From Nonomuraea typhae (GTDB lineage Bacteria > Actinomycetota > Actinomycetes > Streptosporangiales > Streptosporangiaceae), in the NCBI RefSeq assembly GCF_009760925.1, contig NZ_VRLV01000008.1, positions 186,001 through 250,000 of the forward strand: DNA of 64,000 bases, given 5' to 3'. Below are positions 26,743 to 33,951 of the stretch, one piece after another (the first letter of the stretch is position 1; each line of letters opens with the position of its first letter). A program made the position numbers and the translations under genes. The notes under the pieces are model-generated. The model made no database searches. It was not told where the DNA came from and was given only the letters and a program-made list of their open reading frames with translations.

Positions 26743-27070
26743 TGTCCGCGGTGTGCGCCACGATCCAGTCGAGCAGCGACTGCAGGTGTCCGCCGAGCCC
26801 CTGGCCGAGCTCCGTCAGCGCGTAGCTGACCTTGGGCGGCGAGGTGGGCACGACCGTGCGCTCGACGAGGCCGTCGGCGGCCAGCACGCGCAGGTTCTGG
26901 ATGAGGATCTTGTCGCTGATCCCGTCGACGCGGTTGCGCAGCTCGTAGAAGCGCAGCGGGCCCGGGCTCAGGGTCGAGAGGATCAGCACGCCCCAGCGGC
27001 CGGTGACGTGATCGAGGATGGCCCGTCCCGGGCAATCCTTGTCGAATTCCTTCCCGATCGGGTGAGACAT
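26690..27070 (-). CDS. HxlR-family transcriptional regulator
   Basis: A 126-residue MarR-like winged helix: DCPGRAILDHVTGRWGVLILSTL, RFYELRNRVDGISDKILIQNLRVLAADGLVERT and the wing PPKVSYALTELG. Its only cysteine, Cys13, is in the N-terminal position used by redox-sensing HxlR proteins (HypR, YodB, QorR). Convergent with and overlapping the DsbA-like gene, so thiol stress is a reasonable input. The 84-bp gap to the AraC-type gene holds its promoter. Confidence 0.88.
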   Translation of the reverse strand: MSHPIGKEFDKDCPGRAILDHVTGRWGVLILSTLSPGPLRFYELRNRVDGISDKILIQNLRVLAADGLVERTVVPTSPPKVSYALTELGQGLGGHLQSLLDWIVAHTADITEAQRRHARPPGPGPS

Positions 27071-27153
27071 ACCCTGAGCCTACCGAAAGATAGGAGCTTC
27101 CCATCAGTAAGTAAGTGGTCGCATCATCGCCACCTGTCTGCTTTCATGACCAG

Positions 27154-27855
27154 ATGGCGTTGGACGTCGAAAGCCGCCCTTCTGGCTCGCCGTACATAGA
27201 AAGGGTGTGGCGCAGCCGCAGCACGGACGTCGACCAGATGCTGTCCATCGCGGCGGCCACCTGGGACCTGGTCTTCTGGGAACACCGCGGCCAGGTCAGC
27301 GCCGCGATCCAGGGCCCGGAACCGTGGGCCCGCCCGGCGCCCGTCCCCGAGGAGGCCACGTTCTTCGGGATCACGTTCTCCCCGGGCACCTCGATGCCGC
27401 ACGTCCCGTTCACCGGGCTCGTGGACGGCGCGGCCGAGATCCCCGGCGTCACCCGCAGGTCGTTCTGGCTGAAGGGCTCCGCCTGGCGCGTGCCCGACTA
27501 CGGCAACGCCGAGGCGTTCGCCGGGCGGCTGGTACGCGAGGGCGTCCTGGAACGCGACCCGGTCGTGGCCCGCGTGCTGCGCGGCGAGCCCGCGGGACTG
27601 TCGGCACGGACCGTCCAGCGCCGCTTCCTGGGGGCCACCGGGCTCACCCGCGACGCCATCCGGCAGATCGACCGCGCCAGGCGCGCCGCGATCCTGCTCC
27701 AGGAGGGCGTGGCCGTCCCCGACGTGGTGCACCGGCTCGGCTACTTCGACCAGCCGCACCTGGCCCGCGCGTTGTCGCGCTACATCGGTCGTACGGCGAG
27801 GCAGCTGCGTGACCCCGACCAGCCGGAGCCGCTGTCGCTTCTGTACAAGACCTGA
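27154..27855 (+). CDS. AraC-family transcriptional regulator
   Basis: A 233-residue regulator. The N-terminal ~150 residues resemble a DUF6597-like sensor (VWRSRSTDVDQMLSIAAATWDLVFW; PHVPFTGLVDGAAEIPG). The C-terminal AraC domain follows (LSARTVQRRFLGATGLTRDAIRQ...RLGYFDQPHLARALSRYIGRTARQL). ATG 27154 is preferred; an upstream in-frame start at 27115 adds 13 residues. Separated by 51 bp from a DHFR-like gene on the same strand, a pairing often seen in actinomycetes. Confidence 0.88.
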   Translation: MALDVESRPSGSPYIERVWRSRSTDVDQMLSIAAATWDLVFWEHRGQVSAAIQGPEPWARPAPVPEEATFFGITFSPGTSMPHVPFTGLVDGAAEIPGVTRRSFWLKGSAWRVPDYGNAEAFAGRLVREGVLERDPVVARVLRGEPAGLSARTVQRRFLGATGLTRDAIRQIDRARRAAILLQEGVAVPDVVHRLGYFDQPHLARALSRYIGRTARQLRDPDQPEPLSLLYKT

Positions 27856-27906
27856 GGGGCGCCGGGCATTAGCCTCCTCGGGCGACCTCACCCGCAAAGG
27901 AGCATC

Positions 27907-28458
27907 ATGGGAAAGATCATCTCGTACTTCTTCATCTCGCTGGACGGCGTGGTCGAGTCGCCGGACAAATGGCACTTCCCCTACTGGAACGACGAGATGG
28001 GCGGCGCGGTCGAGGCCGGGATGCAGCAGGCGGCCGGCCTGCTGATGGGCCGCAAGCTCTACGAGGAGTGGTCGGCGTACTGGACGTCGCCGGAGGCGGA
28101 CCAGGAGATCGCCGGCTTCTTCAACGACCGCCCCAAGTACGTCGTGTCGAACACCCTGGAGAAGGCCGATTGGGCCAACACGACCATCGTCCCGCGCGAC
28201 GCCGCCGCGGTGCGGGCGCTCAAGGAGGAGGTCTCCGGCAACCTGCAGCTGTCCGGCTCGGCGACGACCGTGCGCTGGCTCCTGGCCAACGGGCTGCTGG
28301 ACGAGCTGAGCCTGCTCGTCCACCCGATCGCGGTCGGCAGCGGGCAGCGGTTGTTCGAGGACACCCCGACCTACCCGCTGAAGCTGGTCAAGTCCGAGAT
28401 CTTCCAGACCGGGGTGCTCAACCTGTCATACATCCCCGAGGACATCGGCTCACATTAA
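27907..28458 (+). CDS. Dihydrofolate-reductase-like (RibD C-terminal) protein
   Basis: A 183-residue RibD_C/DHFR-fold protein: IISYFFISLDGVVESPDKWHF, LLMGRKLYEEW, KYVVSNTL, then GSATTVRWLLANGLLDELSLLVHPIAVGSGQRLF, which provides the NADPH-binding strand and glycine turn. Such stand-alone members are putative reductases, not folate enzymes. CAAAGGAG lies 5 bp before the ATG. Probably co-transcribed with the AraC regulator. Confidence 0.88.
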   Translation: MGKIISYFFISLDGVVESPDKWHFPYWNDEMGGAVEAGMQQAAGLLMGRKLYEEWSAYWTSPEADQEIAGFFNDRPKYVVSNTLEKADWANTTIVPRDAAAVRALKEEVSGNLQLSGSATTVRWLLANGLLDELSLLVHPIAVGSGQRLFEDTPTYPLKLVKSEIFQTGVLNLSYIPEDIGSH

Positions 28459-28547
28459 CCGCCCGTTTCTCAATTATTTCTAGATGGGCCGGGTCGCCGC
28501 GAAATCAAGGTTTACTTCACCCATGGCGCATGCAATTATCAACGCCC

Positions 28548-29000
28548 ATGGCGCACATCATCACCGAGCTTCTCGACGACACGGAGATATCGCATTACCT
28601 GGACGGCGTGGTGGACTCCGCCGCGATACGGACCGTCCATGAACTCGTGCCCGACGCCGGCGGCTGGATAGGAACCAAGGACAACGCCATCGCGATCGAA
28701 GAGGGCATGAGTGAGCGGTGCCTGCTCAAATACGAGCTCTGGAACGCGCACCCGCCACTGCTGCGCTCATGGGACCGGACCTGGGACGGAAGCCTGCGCC
28801 TGACCTCGGGGAAGGTGTTCGCGGTGAGCGGCTACTCCGGCGAGGAATTCTACGGCCAGGAATTCAATCTCGGCCGCCGCGACAGCATATGGAATCTCCG
28901 GGTCTACCGCAAAGCACTCGGGCACGAGGAATTCACGCCGCAGCTCATCAGCTTCACGTTGCTGAAACTGCAGTTCTGGCCGGGCCGGCAGACGACCTGA
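28548..29000 (+). CDS. Hypothetical protein
   Basis: A 150-residue soluble protein I do not recognise (DAGGWIGTKDNAIAIEEGMSE; SWDRTWDGSLRLTSGKVFAVSGYSGEEFYGQEF). The aromatic-rich C-terminus and absence of a signal suggest a cytosolic protein. Start is either ATG 28548 or in-frame ATG 28530. An 11-bp direct repeat CCCATGGCGCA at 28520 and 28545 surrounds the start. The preceding 90 bp are AT-rich for this genome and probably hold its promoter. Confidence 0.6.
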   Translation: MAHIITELLDDTEISHYLDGVVDSAAIRTVHELVPDAGGWIGTKDNAIAIEEGMSERCLLKYELWNAHPPLLRSWDRTWDGSLRLTSGKVFAVSGYSGEEFYGQEFNLGRRDSIWNLRVYRKALGHEEFTPQLISFTLLKLQFWPGRQTT

Positions 29001-29250
29001 GCGTATGAATCATGCGGGTACGGCGGGGCGGCGCCGTAGCCAGAAGACGACGGGCGGGCGCCACAGCCGATCGCCATCCCCGCAGCCGGGTGCTCGGACC
29101 CCGGCTCCAGCGCCACGAGGGGATGCCGGCGGCCGGGTACGCCACGTACGCCGGCGGCACCGACCTACGGACCGGGCCTCGCCCTTGCCGGCAGGCTGTC
29201 CTAATGGTGTGAAGATCCTGACCCAAGGCGGCAATCACTTGAGCTCAGCG
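29001..29250. other. Intergenic stretch without a convincing gene
   Basis: GC-rich, with only short unsupported reading frames on both strands; codon composition gives no coding frame. The last ~50 bp lead into the palindrome and promoter region of the small-peptide operon. Confidence 0.5.
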
Positions 29251-29274
29251 TTACTGATCCACTACTGTCAGTAA
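29251..29274. promoter_or_regulatory. Palindrome TTACTGA-N10-TCAGTAA before the small-peptide operon
   Basis: Perfect 7-bp inverted repeat with a 10-bp spacer, 28 bp upstream of the first small-peptide ATG in locally AT-rich DNA. Spacing and size fit a dimeric repressor or activator site. Confidence 0.55.
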
Positions 29275-29301
29275 TCGTTGTCGTCCGCCACAGGAGGTTC
29301 C

Positions 29302-29508
29302 ATGTCCCGCACGACACGACTGCTCACCGTCACCGCCCTCACCGCAAGCGGCCTGCTCCTGGCCACCGCGCCCGGCGCCAACGCCGCCGTCGACCCCGCC
29401 ACCCTCATCTGCGTCGCGGAAACGGCCGCCGACGTCACGGGGCTGATCGACCCCGCCAGCCCCGCCGTACCCGCTGAAGTACCCGCGCTCCACTGCCTCC
29501 AGCCCTGA
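29302..29508 (+). CDS. Small secreted peptide with two cysteines
   Basis: A 68-residue preprotein: signal peptide (SRTTRLLTVTALTASGLLLATAPGANA) and a ~40-residue mature part starting AVDPATLICVAET and ending PALHCLQP, with two Cys that could pair. Function unknown; size and composition recall small actinomycete surface peptides, but no chaplin consensus is present. Start is ATG 29302, 4 bp after AGGAGG. First gene of a four-gene run. Confidence 0.72.
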   Translation: MSRTTRLLTVTALTASGLLLATAPGANAAVDPATLICVAETAADVTGLIDPASPAVPAEVPALHCLQP

Positions 29509-29579
29509 CCTCAGCCAAGCGGCGCGGCCAGCCGCGCCGCCCCCACCCCCCGGCAGGCGCCCCCCACGGAGGAGTTCCC

Positions 29580-29708
29580 TTGACCATCCGAGCCTTCGCC
29601 ACCCTCGCCATGCTCGCCACCGCCCTCCTCATCGCCGGCAACGATCCGGCCAGCGTCAATGTGCAGGCCATCGTCGACAGGGTGAATCTGTACGTACTGA
29701 CCTCCTGA
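29580..29708 (+). CDS. 42-residue hydrophobic peptide
   Basis: TTG start preceded by GGAGGAG at 29568-29574. The product is an N-terminal hydrophobic segment (FATLAMLATALLIAG) and a short tail ending VNLYVLTS. The stop lies 1 bp before the next ATG, so translation is almost certainly coupled to UPF0114. A small hairpin (GGCGCGG/CCGCGCC, 29521-29538) sits between it and the preceding peptide gene and may tune read-through. Could be a signal-anchored peptide or a leader. Confidence 0.55.
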   Translation: MTIRAFATLAMLATALLIAGNDPASVNVQAIVDRVNLYVLTS

Positions 29709-29709
29709 C

Positions 29710-30327
29710 ATGCAACCGCTGCCGTCCATAGCCCGGCTGCCGCAGCCGCACAGCGCGCTGCGGCGCCTCGGGTACCTCATGTTCCTCAGCCGCTGGATCC
29801 AGGCGCCGCTCTACCTCGGACTCATCGTCGCCCAGGTGGTCTACGTCTGGCGTTTCATGGCCGAACTCCTGCACCTCGTCGTCCTCGGCTTCGGTGGCAG
29901 GCCCGCCGAAACCACCGTGATGCTGATCGTGCTCGGCCTGGTGGACGTGGTGATGATCTCCAACTTGCTGATCATGGTGATCGTGGGCGGCTACGAGACC
30001 TTCGTCTCGCGGCTGCGCATCGAGGGCCACCCCGACCAGCCCCAGTGGCTCTCCCACGTGAACGCCAACGTGCTCAAGGTCAAACTGGCCATGGCGATCA
30101 TCGGCATCTCCTCCATCCACCTCCTCCAGATCTTCATCAACGCGGCCAAGCCCGCCATCACCGACAGAGAGCTTCTATGGAAAACGCTCATCCATTTGAC
30201 CTTCATCCTCTCCGCGGTCGCGCTCGCCGTGATCGACCGCATCATGGACGGCCCCCGTCCCGCCAGCCGCCCCGCCAACCAGGCACCTGGCACCAACGAG
30301 GCGCCCCGCAAGCAGATCGCCGCCTGA
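29710..30327 (+). CDS. UPF0114 (YqhA/TIGR00645) membrane protein
   Basis: A 205-residue protein with about four membrane helices (WIQAPLYLGLIVAQVVYVWRFM; VMLIVLGLVDVVMISNLLIMVIVGGYE; MAIIGISSIHLLQIF; HLTFILSAVALAVIDRIM). GGYETFVSRL and AIIGISSIHLLQIF fit the UPF0114 family, whose role is unknown. In most genomes the gene stands alone. Here it is sandwiched between genes for small exported peptides, suggesting a peptide-linked role such as sensing, immunity or export; that is inference. Confidence 0.86.
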   Translation: MQPLPSIARLPQPHSALRRLGYLMFLSRWIQAPLYLGLIVAQVVYVWRFMAELLHLVVLGFGGRPAETTVMLIVLGLVDVVMISNLLIMVIVGGYETFVSRLRIEGHPDQPQWLSHVNANVLKVKLAMAIIGISSIHLLQIFINAAKPAITDRELLWKTLIHLTFILSAVALAVIDRIMDGPRPASRPANQAPGTNEAPRKQIAA

Positions 30328-30557
30328 CCGCCGCACTGGCCGCCCTGGCGTCGGGACTCCTCGGCGGAGCGCTCCTGGCACCGCCCGCCCACGCGAACAC
30401 CGCCCCCAGCCTCATCGGCGACGTGATCGTCTTCAACGACGAGATCGTCGAACCCGTCTCCGTCCCGGTGAGCACGTGCGGCGGCCCCATGGTCCTCTTC
30501 AGCGCCTCGGCCACCGACTGCGCCGGCGCCTCACGCGTCTCCGACGACGACGCCTGA
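30324..30557 (+). CDS. Small secreted peptide, possible CTG start
   Basis: Reading frame of 77 residues: signal peptide (TAALAALASGLLGGALLAPPAHA) and a ~53-residue mature part with two Cys (PVSVPVSTCGGPMVLF; ASATDCAG) and an acidic tail DDDA. No ATG, GTG or TTG lies at a sensible place. A CTG at 30324 overlaps the UPF0114 stop as CTGA, mimicking the GTGA/ATGA overlaps used elsewhere here. An upstream ATG at 30177 would give a long arginine-rich N-terminus before the signal peptide and is less likely. Confidence 0.5.
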   Translation: MTAALAALASGLLGGALLAPPAHANTAPSLIGDVIVFNDEIVEPVSVPVSTCGGPMVLFSASATDCAGASRVSDDDA

Positions 30558-30599
30558 CCCCGAGCCGGGTGCCCGCGTGCCGCCGCGGGCACCCACCAC

Positions 30600-30687
30600 C
30601 TAGGTGTAGATCGTCAGCACGCCCAGCGCATCGAGGCGCCCGACGACCTCACGCCTGGCTGCTGAATCCGTCCTTCGTCCAGTTCAT
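30600..30687 (-). pseudogene. Possible decayed 3' end of a gene
   Basis: Minus-strand codons read MNWTKDGFSSQA then a stop. One base of frame change gives EVVGRLDALGVLTIYT and a second stop at 30600, so the two halves look like one short C-terminal segment broken by an indel. Parent family not recognised. Confidence 0.2.
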
Positions 30688-30711
30688 GGCGACTCCGCGA
30701 GGGATTCCGGG

Positions 30712-31710
30712 CTAGAGCCCGATCATGGAACGGATGTTGAGATGGTAGATCCGCTCGCGAGCGTCAGGCGAGAGGTCGAGGCTGCCGAGTGCCTTGATGG
30801 TCTCCCGGATGTACATAGGCCCTCCTTCCGGGTCGAACGGGCAGTCGGTGGCGAACAGGACGTGGTCGGCGCCGAAGAACTCGAGCCCGCACCGCATCCC
30901 GATGGCGGAACCCGACAGCGCGGTGTCGGCGTAGAAACGGCGGAAGTACTCCAGCAGCCCTTTCGGCAATGCCACATCGAGCATGTCGCCCTCCGTCCGG
31001 CTGCCGAGCTGGTCGCTCCAGCCCAGGCCGATCCGGCCCTCCAGGTACGGGATCATCGCGCCCATGTGATGGGTGATGATCTTTATGGCGGGATGGCGTT
31101 CGAACAGCCCCGAGAAGACCAGCCTGGACATGGCGACACTCGTCTCGTACGGCCAGCCCAGAGCCCACCAGATCTCATAGCGGGAGCTGTCCTCGCTGGC
31201 GTAGTCGGCGAAGGCGGCGCCCCGTGCCGGGTGCATCCAGATGGGCAGGTCCCGCCTGGCCATCTCGTCGAAGACGGGCCGGAACGCCGGATCGTCCAGC
31301 GGTCGGCCGCTCACGTTGGTGAAGACCTGGACGCCACGCGCGCCGAGGTCGTCGATGGCGTGGGCGAGCTCGGCCATGGCCGCGTCCGGGTTGTTCATCG
31401 GCAGGGATGCGACGAAGGCCGGGAAGCGGTCTGGGTACTTCCGGCACAGCTCCAGCATCGACTCGTTGGCCAGCCGCGCCAGCTCCGGTGACGCCGACGG
31501 CCCGGCCAGCAGTTCGATCGGCGGCGAGGACAGCGTGAGGATCTGCTGGTAGTCGTCGCCGAACTCGGCCATCATGCGCAGCCGCTCATCGACGTCGTGC
31601 AGGGCGGGCAGTTCCAGCCAGCGCTTGAGCGCGCCCGGGTTGACGGCCAGTTCGCGCATGCGGGCGAAGTAGGGGGCGGGCAGGATGTGGCTGTAGGCGT
31701 CGATCTTCAT
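30712..31710 (-). CDS. Amidohydrolase-2 family protein (ACMSD/resorcylate-decarboxylase-like)
   Basis: A 332-residue TIM-barrel metal enzyme. The N-terminal metal motif reads IDAYSHILP, in which the first His of the usual D-x-H-x-H is Tyr. The remaining ligand candidates are present: His in IWMHPARG, His-His in ITHHMGAMIPYLEGRI and Asp in FATDCPFDPEGG. Family members decarboxylate or hydrolyse aromatic or carboxylic acids. The ATG overlaps the permease stop as ATGA, so it is the last gene of the transporter operon and probably processes the imported compound. Confidence 0.82.
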   Translation of the reverse strand: MKIDAYSHILPAPYFARMRELAVNPGALKRWLELPALHDVDERLRMMAEFGDDYQQILTLSSPPIELLAGPSASPELARLANESMLELCRKYPDRFPAFVASLPMNNPDAAMAELAHAIDDLGARGVQVFTNVSGRPLDDPAFRPVFDEMARRDLPIWMHPARGAAFADYASEDSSRYEIWWALGWPYETSVAMSRLVFSGLFERHPAIKIITHHMGAMIPYLEGRIGLGWSDQLGSRTEGDMLDVALPKGLLEYFRRFYADTALSGSAIGMRCGLEFFGADHVLFATDCPFDPEGGPMYIRETIKALGSLDLSPDARERIYHLNIRSMIGL

Positions 31711-32465
31711 TGGTTTCCTCTCGAGGTTTGCGGAACCCAGCCGGTGAGCCTGCGGTCCACGAGCTGGACCACGCCGATGGCGCCCAGGGCCACGGCGATG
31801 ACGACCAGCAGCACCGCCAGCACGCCCGCGCTGTCGAAGCGCCCTCCGGCCTCGGTGACGATGTGGCCGAGGCCGACCACGGCGATGAACATCTCTCCGT
31901 TGATCATTCCGGTGACCGCTCTGCCGACGCCGAGCCGTACGCCCGCCATGATCATGGGCGTCGCGGCGGGGAGCAGGATCCGGAGCAGCACCTGGCGCTC
32001 GCTCGCGCCGTAGGAGCGAGCCATCTCCACCAGGTGCTCCGGCACGGACCGGATCGCCGAGGCGGTGTTGACGACGATGACGAACGTCGCGTACATGACC
32101 ACCACGGCCACGATCGAGCCGCGCCCGTCTCCCAGGAGCGAGAAGAAGATCGGCGCGAAGACGAGCGCGGGCGCGGTGAGCAGGGCGTAGACGTACACGC
32201 CGAGCGCGGCCTCGACCTTGGGGTAGCGGCCCATCGCGACCCCCGCGAGCAGGCCCGCGGCCAGGGAGATGGCGAAGCCGAGCAGCAGGTTGAGGAGGCT
32301 GTCCACGGCGCTCGGGACGATCTCGCCCGCCGCCGTCATGTCCGCCAGCCGGGCCGCCACGGTGCTCAGCGGAGGGAAGAACGGCACGCCCGCCAGGCGG
32401 CCGATCAGCTCCCAGGCGACGGCGCCGGCGGTGAGGCTGATGACGGCCGGCGCGGGCGCCCTCAT
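31707..32465 (-). CDS. ABC transporter permease (SsuC/TauC type), second copy
   Basis: A 252-residue BPD_transp_1 permease with six helices and the EAA loop EMARSYGASERQVLLRILLPAATPMI. It differs clearly from the other permease of the operon (33220), so the transporter is probably a heterodimer. Overlaps the ATPase gene by ATGA and the amidohydrolase by ATGA. Confidence 0.9.
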   Translation of the reverse strand: MRAPAPAVISLTAGAVAWELIGRLAGVPFFPPLSTVAARLADMTAAGEIVPSAVDSLLNLLLGFAISLAAGLLAGVAMGRYPKVEAALGVYVYALLTAPALVFAPIFFSLLGDGRGSIVAVVVMYATFVIVVNTASAIRSVPEHLVEMARSYGASERQVLLRILLPAATPMIMAGVRLGVGRAVTGMINGEMFIAVVGLGHIVTEAGGRFDSAGVLAVLLVVIAVALGAIGVVQLVDRRLTGWVPQTSRGNQ

Positions 32466-33220
32466 CGCGCCGCCCGGTGCTCGTCGTGCATGTCGCGCAA
32501 CCTGTCCCAGAGATAGGCGGTGATCTCGGCGCACTCGCCCGAGCGCGGTCGCTTGAGCGGCACCGGCACGATTTCGGCGATCTGTCCCGGGCGGGCGCTC
32601 ATCAGCACCACCCGGTCCCCGAGCAGCGCCGCCTCCTCCATGCTGTGGGTGATGAACACGACGGTCAGCCGGCTCTCCTCCCAGATCGACAGGAGTTCCT
32701 CCTGCAGCAGCCGCCTGGTCTGCTCGTCGACGGCGCCGAACGGCTCGTCCATCAGCAGCACTCTCGGCTGTACGGCCAGCGCGCGGGCGATGCCCACCCG
32801 CTGCTGCATGCCTCCGGACAGCTCGGCGGGACGTTTGGTCTCGAACCCGGCCAGCCCCACCATGGCGATCAGCGCCCGGGCGCGCTCCTCGCGCTCGGCC
32901 CTGCCGACGCCGCGCATCTCCAGCCCGAACGCGACGTTGTCCAGTACGGTCGCCCACGGCAGCAGGGCGAAGTTCTGGAAGACCATGCTGCGGTCGGGCC
33001 CGGGGCCCAGCACCGGCACGCCGTCCACCCGCACCTCGCCGGAGTCGGCGGGGACGAGTCCCGCGACGATTTTCAGGAGCGTCGTCTTCCCGCAGCCGCT
33101 GGGGCCCAGCACCGTGAGGAACTCGTTCTCGGCCACGTCGAGATCGACCTCGCGCAACGCCCGCACCCGGCCGCCGTCCTGGCCGACGAAGCTCTTGTTC
33201 AGGCCACGGATCTCTATCAT
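32462..33220 (-). CDS. ABC transporter ATPase (SsuB/TauB type)
   Basis: A 252-residue nucleotide-binding subunit: Walker A GPSGCGKTT, Q-loop VFQNFALLPW, signature LSGGMQQRVGIARAL, Walker B VLLMDEPFGAVD and switch His in FITHSM. Typical of nitrate/sulfonate/taurine importers. ATG 33220 overlaps the upstream permease stop by one base (TGATG). Confidence 0.93.
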   Translation of the reverse strand: MIEIRGLNKSFVGQDGGRVRALREVDLDVAENEFLTVLGPSGCGKTTLLKIVAGLVPADSGEVRVDGVPVLGPGPDRSMVFQNFALLPWATVLDNVAFGLEMRGVGRAEREERARALIAMVGLAGFETKRPAELSGGMQQRVGIARALAVQPRVLLMDEPFGAVDEQTRRLLQEELLSIWEESRLTVVFITHSMEEAALLGDRVVLMSARPGQIAEIVPVPLKRPRSGECAEITAYLWDRLRDMHDEHRAAR

Positions 33221-33951
33221 CAGGCGCTCCTTCCGGTGAGCTTGCGTTCCGCCCAGCGAGCCGCGGAGATCAGCAGGAGCGCCTCCGCCAGGATGATCGC
33301 GATGGTCGCGTAGAGCTGCGGCGCCTTGAGCAGGCCGCGGTATTCGAGCATCAGCCCGCCGAGGGCGGTGGAGACCATGAGCAGTTCGACGAGCACCATC
33401 CCGGTGACCGCGCGGCCGATGCCGAGCCGGATGCCCGTCATGATCGCCGGCAGGGCGCCGGGCAGGAGGATGCGGGTCCAGATCTGCCGTTCGCCCGCGC
33501 CGAAGGAGCGCGCCATCTCGATCAGCGACGGGTCGGCCTGCCTGACGCCCGCGCGGCTGTTCACCACCACCATCACGATGGCGAAGACCGCGACGAGGAT
33601 GACGCGGGCGGCCAGGCCGTACCCGACCGACATCCCGAGCAGCGGGCTGATCGCCGCCATGGGCGTGACGAGCAGGATGTTGAGATAGACGTCCGTGAAG
33701 CGCTCGAGCGTCCGGAACCGGCCGAGCACGATGCCCAGCGGCACCCCGACGCCCACGGCGGCGGCGAAGCCGAGCACCAGCGCCTGGTTGCTGGCGTACA
33801 GCGCATGCCACAGCTCCGCGCTGCCCAGGAGCACGACGGTCGCCTGGACGGTCTCGGTGAAGGTCGGGATCAGCAGCCCGCCACGCACGCGGGCGTAGAC
33901 CTCCCAGCTCACCGCGAAGATCGTGAACGTCAGCACTTGGTACCGGGTCAT
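33220..33951 (-). CDS. ABC transporter permease (SsuC/TauC type), first copy
   Basis: A 243-residue BPD_transp_1 permease with the EAA loop EMARSFGAGERQIWTRILLPGALPAIM. Its ATG overlaps the binding-protein stop (ATGA), so stoichiometry is probably set by translational coupling. Confidence 0.9.
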   Translation of the reverse strand: MTRYQVLTFTIFAVSWEVYARVRGGLLIPTFTETVQATVVLLGSAELWHALYASNQALVLGFAAAVGVGVPLGIVLGRFRTLERFTDVYLNILLVTPMAAISPLLGMSVGYGLAARVILVAVFAIVMVVVNSRAGVRQADPSLIEMARSFGAGERQIWTRILLPGALPAIMTGIRLGIGRAVTGMVLVELLMVSTALGGLMLEYRGLLKAPQLYATIAIILAEALLLISAARWAERKLTGRSA

